Shown: in pieces, positions 1-7,721 of the stretch
Numbering within the stretch: position 1 is the stretch's first letter
Layout of the letters: every line of letters begins with the position of its first letter
Assembly (NCBI GenBank): GCA_002339015.1
Contig: DDJC01000076.1
Location: 32,632-64,072, forward strand
Direction: 5' to 3'
DNA length: 31,441 bases
From: Burkholderiales bacterium UBA1834
GTDB taxonomy: Bacteria > Pseudomonadota > Gammaproteobacteria > Burkholderiales > Burkholderiaceae_C
The notes under the pieces: model-generated
The model's input: only the letters and a program-made list of their open reading frames with translations
Database searches by the model: none
What the model was told of the DNA's origin: nothing
Program-made: the position numbers and the translations under genes

Positions 1-1134
1 GTCTGCTCGGCGGAGTTCATCGAGAAGGGCAAGCACCCAGCGCTGTACCGCGTGCATGAGGGGCCCACGCCTGAGAAGCGCCAGACGCTCAAGAACTACC
101 TGAAGGCGCTGGGTCTGGGGCTGAGCCTGGGTGAAGAGCCTACGCCGGCCGAGTTCCAGGCCATCGCACAGGCCACCAAGGAGCGGCCTGATGCGCTGCA
201 GATCCACACCATGCTGCTGCGCTCGATGCAGCAGGCCATCTACACGCCGATCAACAGCGGGCACTTCGGCCTGGCCTATGAGGCCTACACGCACTTCACC
301 AGTCCCATTCGCCGCTACCCCGACCTGCTGGTGCACCGCGTGATCAAGGCCATCCTGGGCAGCGGCCGCTACGGTCTGATCCTGCCGCCGGTGGTGTCCT
401 CGGTGGGGAACTTCAAGAAGGGCAAGCCGGGTGCGACCCTGCCCAGGCCGCCGGCCAAGCGCGCCAAGGTCAAGATGTCGGCCGAAGAAACCGTGGCCTG
501 GGAAGTGGCCGGCGTGCATTGCAGTGCCAACGAGCGCCGTGCCGACGAGGCCTCGCGTGACGTCGAGGCCTGGCTTAAGTGCATGTTCATGCGCGAGCGC
601 CTGGGCGAGGACTACGGCGGCACCGTCAGCACCGTGACCAGCTTCGGCCTGTTCGTGCAGCTCGATGGCTTGTACGTGGAGGGCCTGATCCACATCACCG
701 AGCTGGGGGGTGACTACTTCAAGTTCGACGAGGCGCGACAGGAACTGCGCGGCGAGCGCACCGGCGTGCGCTACAGCGTGGGCGACCGAGTGCGTGTGCA
801 GGTCAGCCGCGTGGACCTTGATAGCCGCAAGATCGATTTCCGCATCGTGAGGGAAGGACAGGGGCCTTTGGGTGAAGCCTCGGGGCGCAGCAAGCGCCGT
901 GGTGGCCCGCGTGACGGCGCCCGCGACAGCGGAGACGGCTTCGAATCGGCGCAGGCCCAGCTGGCCGAGGTGCAGCGGCGCGACCGGGAAGTCAAGCGCG
1001 GTGGCAAGTCTTCGGGCCGAGGCGGCAAGAAGGGGGCGGCTGCGCCGTCGCTGCGGGCTGAGCAGCGCTCGGCGCAGGGCAAGCCGGTGGGCAAGAAGGC
1101 GCCCAGCCGCAAGAGCGTGCGGCGCAGGAGCTGA
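1..1134 (+). CDS. rnr: Ribonuclease R, C-terminal part (5' truncated by window edge)
   Basis: RNase R is a 3'-to-5' hydrolytic exoribonuclease that degrades structured RNA, including rRNA and tmRNA-tagged messages. The reading frame is open from base 1, so only about the last 377 residues are present. The fragment starts in the late RNB catalytic domain, with the typical THFTSPIRRYPDLLVHR stretch near residues 98-114. It continues into an S1 RNA-binding domain at about residues 205-295, beginning near GTVSTVTSFGLFVQL, and ends in a roughly 80-residue Lys/Arg/Gly-rich low-complexity tail. Such basic tails are normal for RNase R and help bind and unwind structured RNA. The stop is TGA at 1132-1134. 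No terminator is obvious before the rpsB promoter. RNase II (rnb) is less likely, because the S1 domain is followed by a long basic tail. Confidence 0.95.
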   Translation, partial: VCSAEFIEKGKHPALYRVHEGPTPEKRQTLKNYLKALGLGLSLGEEPTPAEFQAIAQATKERPDALQIHTMLLRSMQQAIYTPINSGHFGLAYEAYTHFTSPIRRYPDLLVHRVIKAILGSGRYGLILPPVVSSVGNFKKGKPGATLPRPPAKRAKVKMSAEETVAWEVAGVHCSANERRADEASRDVEAWLKCMFMRERLGEDYGGTVSTVTSFGLFVQLDGLYVEGLIHITELGGDYFKFDEARQELRGERTGVRYSVGDRVRVQVSRVDLDSRKIDFRIVREGQGPLGEASGRSKRRGGPRDGARDSGDGFESAQAQLAEVQRRDREVKRGGKSSGRGGKKGAAAPSLRAEQRSAQGKPVGKKAPSRKSVRRRS

Positions 1135-1162
1135 CTGTTTGGCAGGAGGCGGCATCAAGTCG

Positions 1163-1171
1163 TGCTAGAAT
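1163..1171 (+). promoter_or_regulatory. Extended -10 promoter for rpsB
   Basis: TGCTAGAAT combines a TG extended -10 dinucleotide (1163-1164) with a five-of-six TATAAT match, TAGAAT, at 1166-1171. No good -35 lies at the usual spacing; TTGGCA at 1139-1144 is about 21 bp away, which is too far. Transcription would start near 1178, about 125 nt before the rpsB start codon. The placement between rnr and rpsB and the long structured leader support it, but it is inferred from sequence only. Confidence 0.5.
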
Positions 1172-1177
1172 GTCGGG

Positions 1178-1302
1178 GTTTGTCCGAAATAGGTCGGCAA
1201 ACGTAATCACGAAATCGCCCAACCAAGGTGTCGCAAGCCTTTGATCCATCAAAGGTTTTGTGATCTGCGGCGATTTCCAGACCCAACCTCTGGAGCACTC
1301 TC
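1178..1302 (+). promoter_or_regulatory. Structured rpsB 5' leader (candidate S2 autoregulatory RNA)
   Basis: The leader folds into a nested structure. An outer 9-bp perfect helix pairs 1211-1219 (GAAATCGCC) with 1269-1277 (GGCGATTTC). It encloses an inner hairpin of about 14 bp, pairing 1231-1244 with 1249-1263 with one bulge, a loop at 1245-1248 and a core of CCTTTGA/TCAAAGG. A third small hairpin near the 5' end pairs 1178-1184 with 1196-1202. In gamma-proteobacteria the rpsB leader (t44 RNA) binds ribosomal protein S2 and represses rpsB-tsf translation. I infer an equivalent role here from position and folding; no covariation test was possible. A Shine-Dalgarno GGAG sits at 1292-1295. Confidence 0.55.
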
Positions 1303-2049
1303 ATGCCCGTATCCATGCGCGAAATGCTGGAAGCCGGTGTCCACTTCGGTCACCAAACCCGCTTCTGGAACCCCAAGATGGCCCCGTACATCTTCGGTCA
1401 TCGCAACAAGATCCACATCATCAACCTCGAGAAGACGCAGCCCGCGTTCGAGGAAGCTCTGAAGTTCATCAAGCAGCTGTCTGCCCGTCGCGGCACCGTG
1501 CTGATGATCGGCACCAAGCGCCAAGCCCGTGATGTCGTCGCCGCTGAAGCCCAGCGCGCCGGCGTGCCCTTCGTGAACCAGCGCTGGCTGGGCGGCATGC
1601 TGACCAACTTCAAGACGGTCAAGGGTTCCATCAAGAAGCTGAAGGACGCCCAGGTTCAGGTTGAAGCCGGTCTGGACAACCTGAAGAAGAAGGAAGGCTT
1701 GCTGTTCCAGCGTGACCTGGCCAAGCTGGAAAAGGACATCGGCGGCATCCAGGACATGGCTGCGCTGCCTGACGCCCTGTTCGTGATCGACGTCGGTTAC
1801 CACAAGATCGCGGTGGCCGAGGCTCAGAAGCTGGGCATCCCCGTGATCGCTGTGGTCGACACCAACCACTCGCCCGAAGGCATCGACTACGTCATCCCCG
1901 GCAACGACGACTCCTCCAAGGCTGTGGCCTTGTACGCCAAGGCCGTGGCTGACGCCGTGCTGGAAGGCAAGGCCAACGCCGTGAACGACATCGTTCAGAC
2001 GGCTGCCGCTGGCGACGACGAATTCGTCGAAGTCAACGAAGCCGCCTGA
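1303..2049 (+). CDS. rpsB: 30S ribosomal protein S2
   Basis: S2 is a late-assembling protein of the small subunit that helps hold S1 and shapes the mRNA exit side of the 30S head. The 248-residue product is the normal length. It shows family landmarks: the N-terminal MLEAGVHFGHQTRFWNPKM, the RWLGGMLTNFKT segment near residues 88-99, and the C-terminal PVIAVVDTNHSPEGIDYVIPGN region. ATG at 1303 is preceded by GGAG with 7-nt spacing. It is the first gene of the rpsB-tsf-pyrH-frr block and has its own promoter and leader. A strong intrinsic terminator follows, so expression may be partly uncoupled from tsf. Confidence 0.98.
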   Translation: MPVSMREMLEAGVHFGHQTRFWNPKMAPYIFGHRNKIHIINLEKTQPAFEEALKFIKQLSARRGTVLMIGTKRQARDVVAAEAQRAGVPFVNQRWLGGMLTNFKTVKGSIKKLKDAQVQVEAGLDNLKKKEGLLFQRDLAKLEKDIGGIQDMAALPDALFVIDVGYHKIAVAEAQKLGIPVIAVVDTNHSPEGIDYVIPGNDDSSKAVALYAKAVADAVLEGKANAVNDIVQTAAAGDDEFVEVNEAA

Positions 2050-2081
2050 GCTTCACGCCCAGGTCCTCGGACCGGATCCGA

Positions 2082-2106
2082 AGGGGCTGATTCAGCCCCT
2101 TTTTTT
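2082..2106 (+). terminator. Intrinsic terminator/attenuator between rpsB and tsf
   Basis: A perfect 8-bp stem pairs AGGGGCTG at 2082-2089 with CAGCCCCT at 2093-2100 around a 3-nt loop, followed immediately by a run of T to 2106. This is a textbook rho-independent terminator. It lies inside what is usually the rpsB-tsf operon, so it probably gives partial termination rather than a full stop. Confidence 0.85.
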
Positions 2107-2177
2107 CAAACTGATTCTGATGTGACGCGACGGTGACAACCGCGCTGCCGCGTCTCGAACCCCTACGGAGAAAGCAT

Positions 2178-3077
2178 ATGCCCGCCATCACCGCCAGCAT
2201 GGTTGCCGACCTGCGCGCCAAGACCGACGCCCCCATGATGGAGTGCAAGAAGGCCCTGACAGAAGCCGACGGCGATTTCGCCAAGGCTGAAGAGATCCTG
2301 CGTGTCAAGCTGGGCAGCAAGGCTTCGAAGGCCGCTTCCCGCGTGACCGCCGAAGGCGTGGTTTCCGCTTATGTCGATGGCACCACTGGCGCCCTGGTCG
2401 AGATCAACTGCGAAACCGACTTCGTCTCCAAGAACGATTCCTTCCTCGCCTTTGGCAAGTCCTTGGCCGAGCTGATCGCCAAGAACAATCCCGCCGACGT
2501 GGCCGCCATTGGCGAACTGCCCCTGTCGCAAGACGGCTTCGGCCCCACGGTCGAAGAAGTGCGCAAGGGCCTGATCGGCAAGATCGGCGAGAACATGTCC
2601 ATCCGCCGCTTCCAGCGCTACGCCGGCGGTGGCAATCTGGCGGCCTATCTGCACGGTGCCCGCATCGGTGTTGTGGTGGAGTTCGACGGTGATGCCGTGG
2701 CCGCCAAGGACGTGGCCATGCACATCGCCGCCATGAAGCCGGTATCGCTGTCGTCGGCCGACGTGCCCGCCGCCCTGATCGAGACCGAGCGCAGCGTTGC
2801 CACGGCCAAGGCCGCCGAAGCCGGCAAGCCCGCCGACATCGCCGCCAAGATGATCGAAGGCGCCGTTCAGAAGTACCTGAAGGAAGTCTCGCTGCTGAAC
2901 CAGGTCTTCGTGAAGGCTGCCGACGGCAAGCAGTCCGTCGAGCAGTACCTGAAGTCGGCCAACACGACCGTCAAGGGCTTCACGATGTTCGTCGTGGGCG
3001 AAGGCATCGAGAAGAAGCAGGACGACTTCGCTGCAGAAGTGGCCGCCACGGTGGCCGCAGCCAAGGGCCAGGCCTGA
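2178..3077 (+). CDS. tsf: Translation elongation factor Ts
   Basis: EF-Ts is the guanine nucleotide exchange factor that recycles EF-Tu-GDP to EF-Tu-GTP. The 299-residue product carries the N-terminal UBA-like domain with the signature TDAPMMECKKAL (residues 16-27), which contacts EF-Tu. It also has the core motif CETDFVSKN and two dimerisation/core subdomains. I chose ATG at 2178, because GGAG at 2167-2170 sits at good spacing and the protein then begins MPAITASMVADLR, as in relatives. The frame is open upstream to 2133, but that extension lacks homology. It lies downstream of the rpsB terminator and ends in its own terminator. Confidence 0.97.
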   Translation: MPAITASMVADLRAKTDAPMMECKKALTEADGDFAKAEEILRVKLGSKASKAASRVTAEGVVSAYVDGTTGALVEINCETDFVSKNDSFLAFGKSLAELIAKNNPADVAAIGELPLSQDGFGPTVEEVRKGLIGKIGENMSIRRFQRYAGGGNLAAYLHGARIGVVVEFDGDAVAAKDVAMHIAAMKPVSLSSADVPAALIETERSVATAKAAEAGKPADIAAKMIEGAVQKYLKEVSLLNQVFVKAADGKQSVEQYLKSANTTVKGFTMFVVGEGIEKKQDDFAAEVAATVAAAKGQA

Positions 3078-3082
3078 TGAAA

Positions 3083-3106
3083 CAAGGGGGCTTTCGAGCC
3101 CCCTTG
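3083..3106 (+). terminator. Intrinsic terminator after tsf with UUCG loop
   Basis: A perfect 10-bp stem pairs CAAGGGGGCT at 3083-3092 with AGCCCCCTTG at 3097-3106, closed by an extra-stable TTCG tetraloop at 3093-3096. The following T content is weak (CTTCGT), so termination efficiency is uncertain, but the hairpin also makes a good 3' stabiliser. Confidence 0.7.
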
Positions 3107-3252
3107 CTTCGTGGGGCGAGGCGGTGTTTGCGCGCTGGCCTTGCCAACGCCGGAACCCCGGCGCGGATTTGAATTCAAAGCGAGGTTCGCTGGCGGTTTG
3201 CGGTAACCTTCCAGCCGAGCTTCCACACATGACGACGACAAGGACGATTTGC

Positions 3253-3963
3253 ATGCCCGCCTACAAGCGCATCCTGCTGAAGCTTTCCGGTGAAGCCCTG
3301 ATGGGTGACGATGCCTTTGGCATCAACCGAGCCACCATCGTGCGCATGGTCAAGGAAGTCCAGGAGGTGACCACGCTGGGTTGTGAAGTGGCTGTCGTGA
3401 TCGGTGGCGGCAACATCTTCCGCGGTGTCGCTGGGGGCTCCGTGGGCATGGACCGTGCCACGGCCGACTACATGGGCATGCTGGCCACCGTGATGAACTC
3501 GCTGGCCCTGGCCGACACGATGCGCCAGGAAGGCATGACGGCCCGCGTGATGTCGGCCATCAACATCGAGCAGGTGGTCGAGCCCTACGTGCGCCCCAAG
3601 GCACTGCAGTATCTTGAAGAGGGCAAGGTGGTGATCTTTGCAGCCGGTACCGGCAACCCCTTCTTCACGACCGACACGGCCGCCGCGCTGCGCGGTGCCG
3701 AGATCGGTGCCGAGATCATGCTCAAGGCCACCAAGGTCGATGGTGTCTACACGGCCGATCCCAAGAAGGATCCGTCGGCCACGCGTTACGCCAGCATCAC
3801 GTTCGACGAGGCCCTGATCAAGAATCTGCAGGTGCTCGATGCCACGGCCTTCGCCCTGTGCCGTGATCAGAACCTGCCCCTGAAGGTGTTTTCCATTTTC
3901 AAGCCCGGTGCGCTCAAGCGTGTCGTGCTGGGCGAGGACGAGGGCACGCTGGTCCACGTCTGA
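3253..3963 (+). CDS. pyrH: UMP kinase
   Basis: PyrH phosphorylates UMP to UDP with ATP in pyrimidine nucleotide synthesis. It is a cytoplasmic hexamer of the amino acid kinase fold, typically activated by GTP and inhibited by UTP. The 236-residue product has the KLSGEAL motif at residues 10-16, the glycine-rich GGGNIFRG at about 51-58, GTGNPFFTTDTAA near residue 135 and KATKVDGVYTADP near 165. I chose ATG at 3253, giving MPAYKRILLKLSGEAL, with AGGA at 3241-3244 as the ribosome binding site. The frame continues upstream to 3124, but that extension is not conserved. The 175-bp gap after tsf may hold a promoter, though no convincing -10/-35 pair was seen. Confidence 0.97.
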   Translation: MPAYKRILLKLSGEALMGDDAFGINRATIVRMVKEVQEVTTLGCEVAVVIGGGNIFRGVAGGSVGMDRATADYMGMLATVMNSLALADTMRQEGMTARVMSAINIEQVVEPYVRPKALQYLEEGKVVIFAAGTGNPFFTTDTAAALRGAEIGAEIMLKATKVDGVYTADPKKDPSATRYASITFDEALIKNLQVLDATAFALCRDQNLPLKVFSIFKPGALKRVVLGEDEGTLVHV

Positions 3964-4051
3964 CCGGCGCCTGTCGTCCAGTCACCCCGCTGATGCGTTC
4001 TGACCTTGGCAGGGCAAGGTCGCCATCAGACGTATTTGCACGGAGCATTCC

Positions 4052-4612
4052 ATGAGCATCGCAGACATCAAGAAGAACGCCGAGCAGAAAATGCTCAAGT
4101 CCATCGAGGCTTTCAAGAACGAGTTGGGCAAGATCCGCACGGGGCGCGCCCACCCCGGCATCCTGGATCAGGTGCATGTGGAGTACTATGGTTCGATGGT
4201 GCCGTTGAGCCAGGTTGCCAACGTGACGCTGGTCGACGCGCGCACGATCAGCGTGCAGCCGTGGGAAAAGGGCATGGGCGCCAAGATCGAGAAGGCCATC
4301 CGTGAGTCCGATCTGGGCCTGAACCCCGCAGCACAGGGCGATCTGATTCGCGTGCCGATGCCCCCGCTGACCGAAGAACGCCGCAAAGAGTTGACCAAGG
4401 TGGTCCGCAACGCAGGTGAAGACGCCAAGGTGGCCGTGCGCAACCTGCGCCGCGATGCCAATGAGCAGGCCAAGAAGCTGCTCAAGGACAAGGCCATCAC
4501 CGAAGACGAAGACCGCCGTTCGCAGGACGACGTCCAGAAGCTGACGGACAAGACCATCGCCGAGATCGACAAGCTGGTGCAGGGCAAGGAAGCCGAAGTA
4601 CTGGCCGTCTGA
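4052..4612 (+). CDS. frr: Ribosome recycling factor
   Basis: RRF acts with EF-G to split the post-termination ribosome into subunits. The 186-residue length matches the family (about 185). The sequence has the conserved KIRTGRAHPGIL segment, the VQPWEKGM segment, and the coiled-coil helix region rich in RKELTKVVRNAGEDAKVAVRNLRRDAN. ATG at 4052 follows GGAG at 4042-4045. It sits 88 bp after pyrH in the conserved pyrH-frr-uppS order. Two hairpins follow before uppS. Confidence 0.97.
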   Translation: MSIADIKKNAEQKMLKSIEAFKNELGKIRTGRAHPGILDQVHVEYYGSMVPLSQVANVTLVDARTISVQPWEKGMGAKIEKAIRESDLGLNPAAQGDLIRVPMPPLTEERRKELTKVVRNAGEDAKVAVRNLRRDANEQAKKLLKDKAITEDEDRRSQDDVQKLTDKTIAEIDKLVQGKEAEVLAV

Positions 4613-4626
4613 CCGTCTTCCATGGT

Positions 4627-4684
4627 CTTGCACCGGATGCAAGCCATGCAGACGGCTTGAAAGCGAGGCGGCTGGTCCGCCTCG
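4627..4684 (+). other. Two hairpins in the frr-uppS gap
   Basis: The 115-bp gap has a 6-bp hairpin pairing CTTGCA (4627-4632) with TGCAAG (4638-4643). It also has an 8-bp hairpin pairing CGAGGCGG (4664-4671) with CCGCCTCG (4677-4684). The second is followed only by TCGTGTTTC, so it is at best a weak terminator. It could mark the boundary between the translation block and the envelope operon. Confidence 0.4.
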
Positions 4685-4727
4685 TCGTGTTTCAAGGAAC
4701 CATTCTCATCTTCAGGCAGTTCCGTTC

Positions 4728-5504
4728 ATGTTTTCAGCCTTCACCCCAGATGTCCCGAACGATCAGCCCGTGCCTCGGCACGTGGCCATCGTGATGGACG
4801 GCAATGGCCGTTGGGCCAAGCGCCGTTTCATGCCTCGGGGCATGGGGCACAAGGCTGGCGTCGACGCCCTGGTGCGGGTGGTGCAGGCTGCCGCGGACCG
4901 CGGGATCGAGTACCTCACGGTATTTGCCTTTTCGTCGGAAAACTGGAAGCGCCCGGAAGAAGAAGTCTCTGGCCTGATGAGTCTGCTGATCGTGGCTTTG
5001 TCCAAGCACCTCACCAAGCTGGAGACGGACGGAGTGCAGATCCAGGTGGTCGGCGACATGGCGGGGGTATCGCCCAAGGTGCGTCAGGCCCTGCTGGATG
5101 CTTGCGCGGCGACGGCGCACAACAGCCGGCTGGTGCTGACCGTGGCCTTCAATTACGGTGGTCGCTGGGACATGGCGCAGGCCTGTCAGCGCATCGTCGC
5201 CGATGGCGTGCCGGCTGATCAGGTCAACGAGGCGCTGCTGACGCGCTACATGGCCATGAGCTATGCCCCGGATCCTGATCTCTTCATCCGCACGGGCGGA
5301 GAAGTCCGTCTGTCGAACTTCCTGTTGTGGCAGAGCGCCTACGCGGAACTGGTGTTCACGGATTGCCTTTGGCCCGATTTCGATGGCGCAGAACTGGACA
5401 AGGCGTTGCAGGCTTTCTGGCGGCGTGAGCGCCGTTTCGGGGATGTGGGTCAGGATGGGGCCGTGCAGGGCGACGCCTCGCCCCTCAAGACTTCGGGGAA
5501 CTGA
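4728..5504 (+). CDS. uppS: Isoprenyl transferase (di-trans,poly-cis-undecaprenyl-diphosphate synthase)
   Basis: UppS condenses isopentenyl diphosphate units onto farnesyl diphosphate to make the C55 lipid carrier needed for peptidoglycan and O-antigen. The 258-residue product has the diphosphate-binding motif MDGNGRWAKRR, with catalytic Asp24. It also has FAFSSENWKRP near residue 65 and the C-terminal RTGGEVRLSNFLLWQSAYAE signature, all canonical. ATG at 4728 is the first plausible start before the conserved region; its Shine-Dalgarno is weak. The stop is only 5 bp before cdsA. This gene opens the long envelope operon. Confidence 0.96.
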   Translation: MFSAFTPDVPNDQPVPRHVAIVMDGNGRWAKRRFMPRGMGHKAGVDALVRVVQAAADRGIEYLTVFAFSSENWKRPEEEVSGLMSLLIVALSKHLTKLETDGVQIQVVGDMAGVSPKVRQALLDACAATAHNSRLVLTVAFNYGGRWDMAQACQRIVADGVPADQVNEALLTRYMAMSYAPDPDLFIRTGGEVRLSNFLLWQSAYAELVFTDCLWPDFDGAELDKALQAFWRRERRFGDVGQDGAVQGDASPLKTSGN

Positions 5505-5509
5505 CGACG

Positions 5510-6442
5510 ATGCTGAAACAACGAGTCATCACCGCACTGATCCTGGTGGCTGTGCTGCTGCCGTCCCTGGCGGTCGAGGCCCTGTGGCCTTTCGCGCTGC
5601 TCAGCCTGGCATTCGTGTCTGCGGCAGGCTGGGAATGGTCTCGCCTCAACGAGGGCGGCGGCATCACCGCCTGGCTGATCGGCCTGGCCGTGGCGGTGTT
5701 GGCGCTCGTGGTGGCCGATGCCGGGGGCTTGCCCGTCTGGCGCCACGCTGATCTGCTGTCCGAGCCGGCGGCGTCCAGTGTGCCGCACGTGCATGCGCCA
5801 GGCGTGGCGCCCGTGGGGTTTGTGTTGCCGGCCGGGCTGTGGTTGAGTGCAGCAGTGCTGTGGGTGATTGGCGGCGCTGCGGTGCTGCGCTGGGGAGGCA
5901 CCTGGTGGCGCCGTGTGCCCTCCGTGCTGCGCCTCGTGCTGGGCGTGCTGCTGGCGGCGCTGGCCTGGCTGGCCCTGACGGAGGCCAAGCTGCAGGGGCT
6001 CAACTTCCTGCTGTCCGTGCTGTGCCTGGTCTGGGCGGCGGACATCGGCGCCTATTTCGGTGGGCGCACGTTCGGGCGGCGCAAGCTGGCGCCCAGTATC
6101 AGCCCTGGCAAGAGCTGGGAAGGGGTGCTGGCTGGCATGGTCGCCACCTTGGCCCTGGCCGCGCTGTGGATCTGGATCGACCAGCATTGGCATGTCGATT
6201 CGCCAAGCGTCTACAGCCGCCTGCTGCTGGGCCTGGGCTTGCCAGGACTGGTCGCGGCGGTGATGGGGCTGACGGGTATGAGCGTGGTGGGTGATCTGTT
6301 CGAATCCCTGATCAAACGCCAGGCCGGCCAGAAGGACAGCAGTCAGCTTCTGCCGGGTCACGGCGGCGTGCTGGACCGCATCGATGCCTTGTTGCCCGTG
6401 CTGCCGCTGTCGCTGGCCCTGATGTCCCTGTGCCATGGGTGA
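5510..6442 (+). CDS. cdsA: Phosphatidate cytidylyltransferase (CDP-diacylglycerol synthase)
   Basis: CdsA makes CDP-diacylglycerol from CTP and phosphatidic acid at the inner membrane, feeding all phospholipid synthesis. The 310-residue protein is very hydrophobic, with multiple membrane segments. It ends with the family signature at about residues 265-291: S-L-I-K-R, then K-D-S-S, then the PGHGGVLDRID element. It follows uppS by 5 bp and overlaps the first possible dxr start by 8 bp. The region at about residues 75-115 is Ala/Val/Pro-rich and looks variable between the membrane segments. Confidence 0.95.
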   Translation: MLKQRVITALILVAVLLPSLAVEALWPFALLSLAFVSAAGWEWSRLNEGGGITAWLIGLAVAVLALVVADAGGLPVWRHADLLSEPAASSVPHVHAPGVAPVGFVLPAGLWLSAAVLWVIGGAAVLRWGGTWWRRVPSVLRLVLGVLLAALAWLALTEAKLQGLNFLLSVLCLVWAADIGAYFGGRTFGRRKLAPSISPGKSWEGVLAGMVATLALAALWIWIDQHWHVDSPSVYSRLLLGLGLPGLVAAVMGLTGMSVVGDLFESLIKRQAGQKDSSQLLPGHGGVLDRIDALLPVLPLSLALMSLCHG

Positions 6443-7694
6443 GTCGGTGAGCATGACGGCTTCTGATCGGCGCCCCCAGGGTCTGTGCGTGCTGGGCTCC
6501 ACGGGCTCCATCGGGACCAACACGCTGGACGTGGTGGCCCGCCACCCGGGCCGCTTCGAGGTGCTTGCGCTGGCGGGTGGGCGCCGTGTCGATGAACTGC
6601 TGGCCCAGTGCCTGCAGTGGAAGCCACGCTGGGCCATGATGCCCGGTGAGGTGCAGGCAGCGCAGTTGCGCCAGGCCGTGCGTGAGGCCGGTCTGCGCAC
6701 CGAGGTGCTCAGCGGTGAGCAGGCGCTGTGCGACATCGCCTCCCACCCCGATATCGATATCGTGATGGGGGCCATTGTGGGGGCCGCAGGCTTGCCGCCG
6801 TGCCTGGCTGCCGCGCGAGCGGGCAAGCGCCTGCTGCTGGCCAACAAGGAGGCCCTGGTGGTCGGCGGTGCGCTGTTCATGCAGGCTGTGCGCGATGGGG
6901 GGGGCACGCTGCTGCCCATCGACAGCGAGCATTCGGCCATCTTCCAGTGCCTGCCCGAGGATTCATCGACCTGGGCCCAGCGCATCGACCACATCGTGCT
7001 CACCGCGTCAGGCGGGCCGTTCCGGCAGCGCGATCCCGCCACGTTCGCGGACATCACTCCTGATCAGGCCTGTGCCCACCCCAACTGGGTGATGGGGCGC
7101 AAGATCTCGGTGGATTCGGCCACGATGATGAACAAGGCGCTCGAGGTGATCGAGGCGCACTGGCTGTTCGATCTGGCGCCGGATCGCATCAAGGTGGTCC
7201 TCCACCCGCAGAGCATCATCCATTCGATGGTGGTGTGCCGTGACCGTTCCGTGCTGGCGCAGCTGGGCACGCCCGACATGCGTGTGCCCATCGCCTATGG
7301 CCTGTCGTGGCCCGAGCGCATCGAATCCGGCGCGGATTTACTTGATTTCACACAGCTGTCGTCGCTCACCTTCAACGAGCCCTGCGATCGGCGCTACCCG
7401 GGGCTGAAGCTGGCCTGGCAGGCGTTGAAGGCGCCCGCTGGCGCCACTTGTGTGCTCAACGCCGCCAACGAGATTGCCGTGGAAGCCTTTCTGCAAGGGC
7501 AGATCCGTTTCGACCAGATCCATGCGGTGAATGAGGGAACCTTGTCCAGTGTGGCGGTGGCGGATGGGGATGCCGCCAGCGTCGATGGCCTGCTGGCCCT
7601 GGATGCGCGAGCCCGTTCGGTGGCGCGCGCGCAGATCGACCGGTGTGGCACGGTCGCGGTGGCCCAGACCTCGGGTACCATCGCGCAGCAATGA
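6435..7694 (+). CDS. dxr: 1-deoxy-D-xylulose 5-phosphate reductoisomerase
   Basis: Dxr (IspC) converts DXP to 2-C-methyl-D-erythritol 4-phosphate with NADPH, the committed step of the MEP isoprenoid pathway and the target of fosmidomycin. The protein shows the nucleotide-binding GSTGSIG at residues 21-27, ANKEALVVGG at 136-145, and DSEH at 163-166, whose Asp and Glu are metal ligands. SGGPFR, ISVDSATMMNKALE and VVLHPQSIIHSMV follow. Two starts are possible: ATG 6435, overlapping cdsA by 8 bp (419 aa), and ATG 6453 (413 aa). Neither has a good Shine-Dalgarno, so coupling to cdsA translation is likely. With uppS and cdsA it links precursor supply to lipid carrier synthesis. Confidence 0.96.
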   Translation: MGESVSMTASDRRPQGLCVLGSTGSIGTNTLDVVARHPGRFEVLALAGGRRVDELLAQCLQWKPRWAMMPGEVQAAQLRQAVREAGLRTEVLSGEQALCDIASHPDIDIVMGAIVGAAGLPPCLAAARAGKRLLLANKEALVVGGALFMQAVRDGGGTLLPIDSEHSAIFQCLPEDSSTWAQRIDHIVLTASGGPFRQRDPATFADITPDQACAHPNWVMGRKISVDSATMMNKALEVIEAHWLFDLAPDRIKVVLHPQSIIHSMVVCRDRSVLAQLGTPDMRVPIAYGLSWPERIESGADLLDFTQLSSLTFNEPCDRRYPGLKLAWQALKAPAGATCVLNAANEIAVEAFLQGQIRFDQIHAVNEGTLSSVAVADGDAASVDGLLALDARARSVARAQIDRCGTVAVAQTSGTIAQQ

Positions 7695-7721
7695 AGAAGC
7701 CCGGCCTTTAGGAGCAGGATG

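Noticed and set aside
1231..1263. Hairpin followed by TTTTG upstream of rpsB, read as an intrinsic terminator
   Set aside because: The T run is part of the stem itself, and the hairpin is nested in a longer 9-bp helix, so a leader RNA fold explains it better.
5450..7057. A 535-codon open frame on the minus strand opposite cdsA and dxr
   Set aside because: It lies wholly opposite well-recognised genes, has a Gln/His/Arg-rich composition typical of antisense frames in GC-rich DNA, and has no recognisable domain or ribosome binding site.
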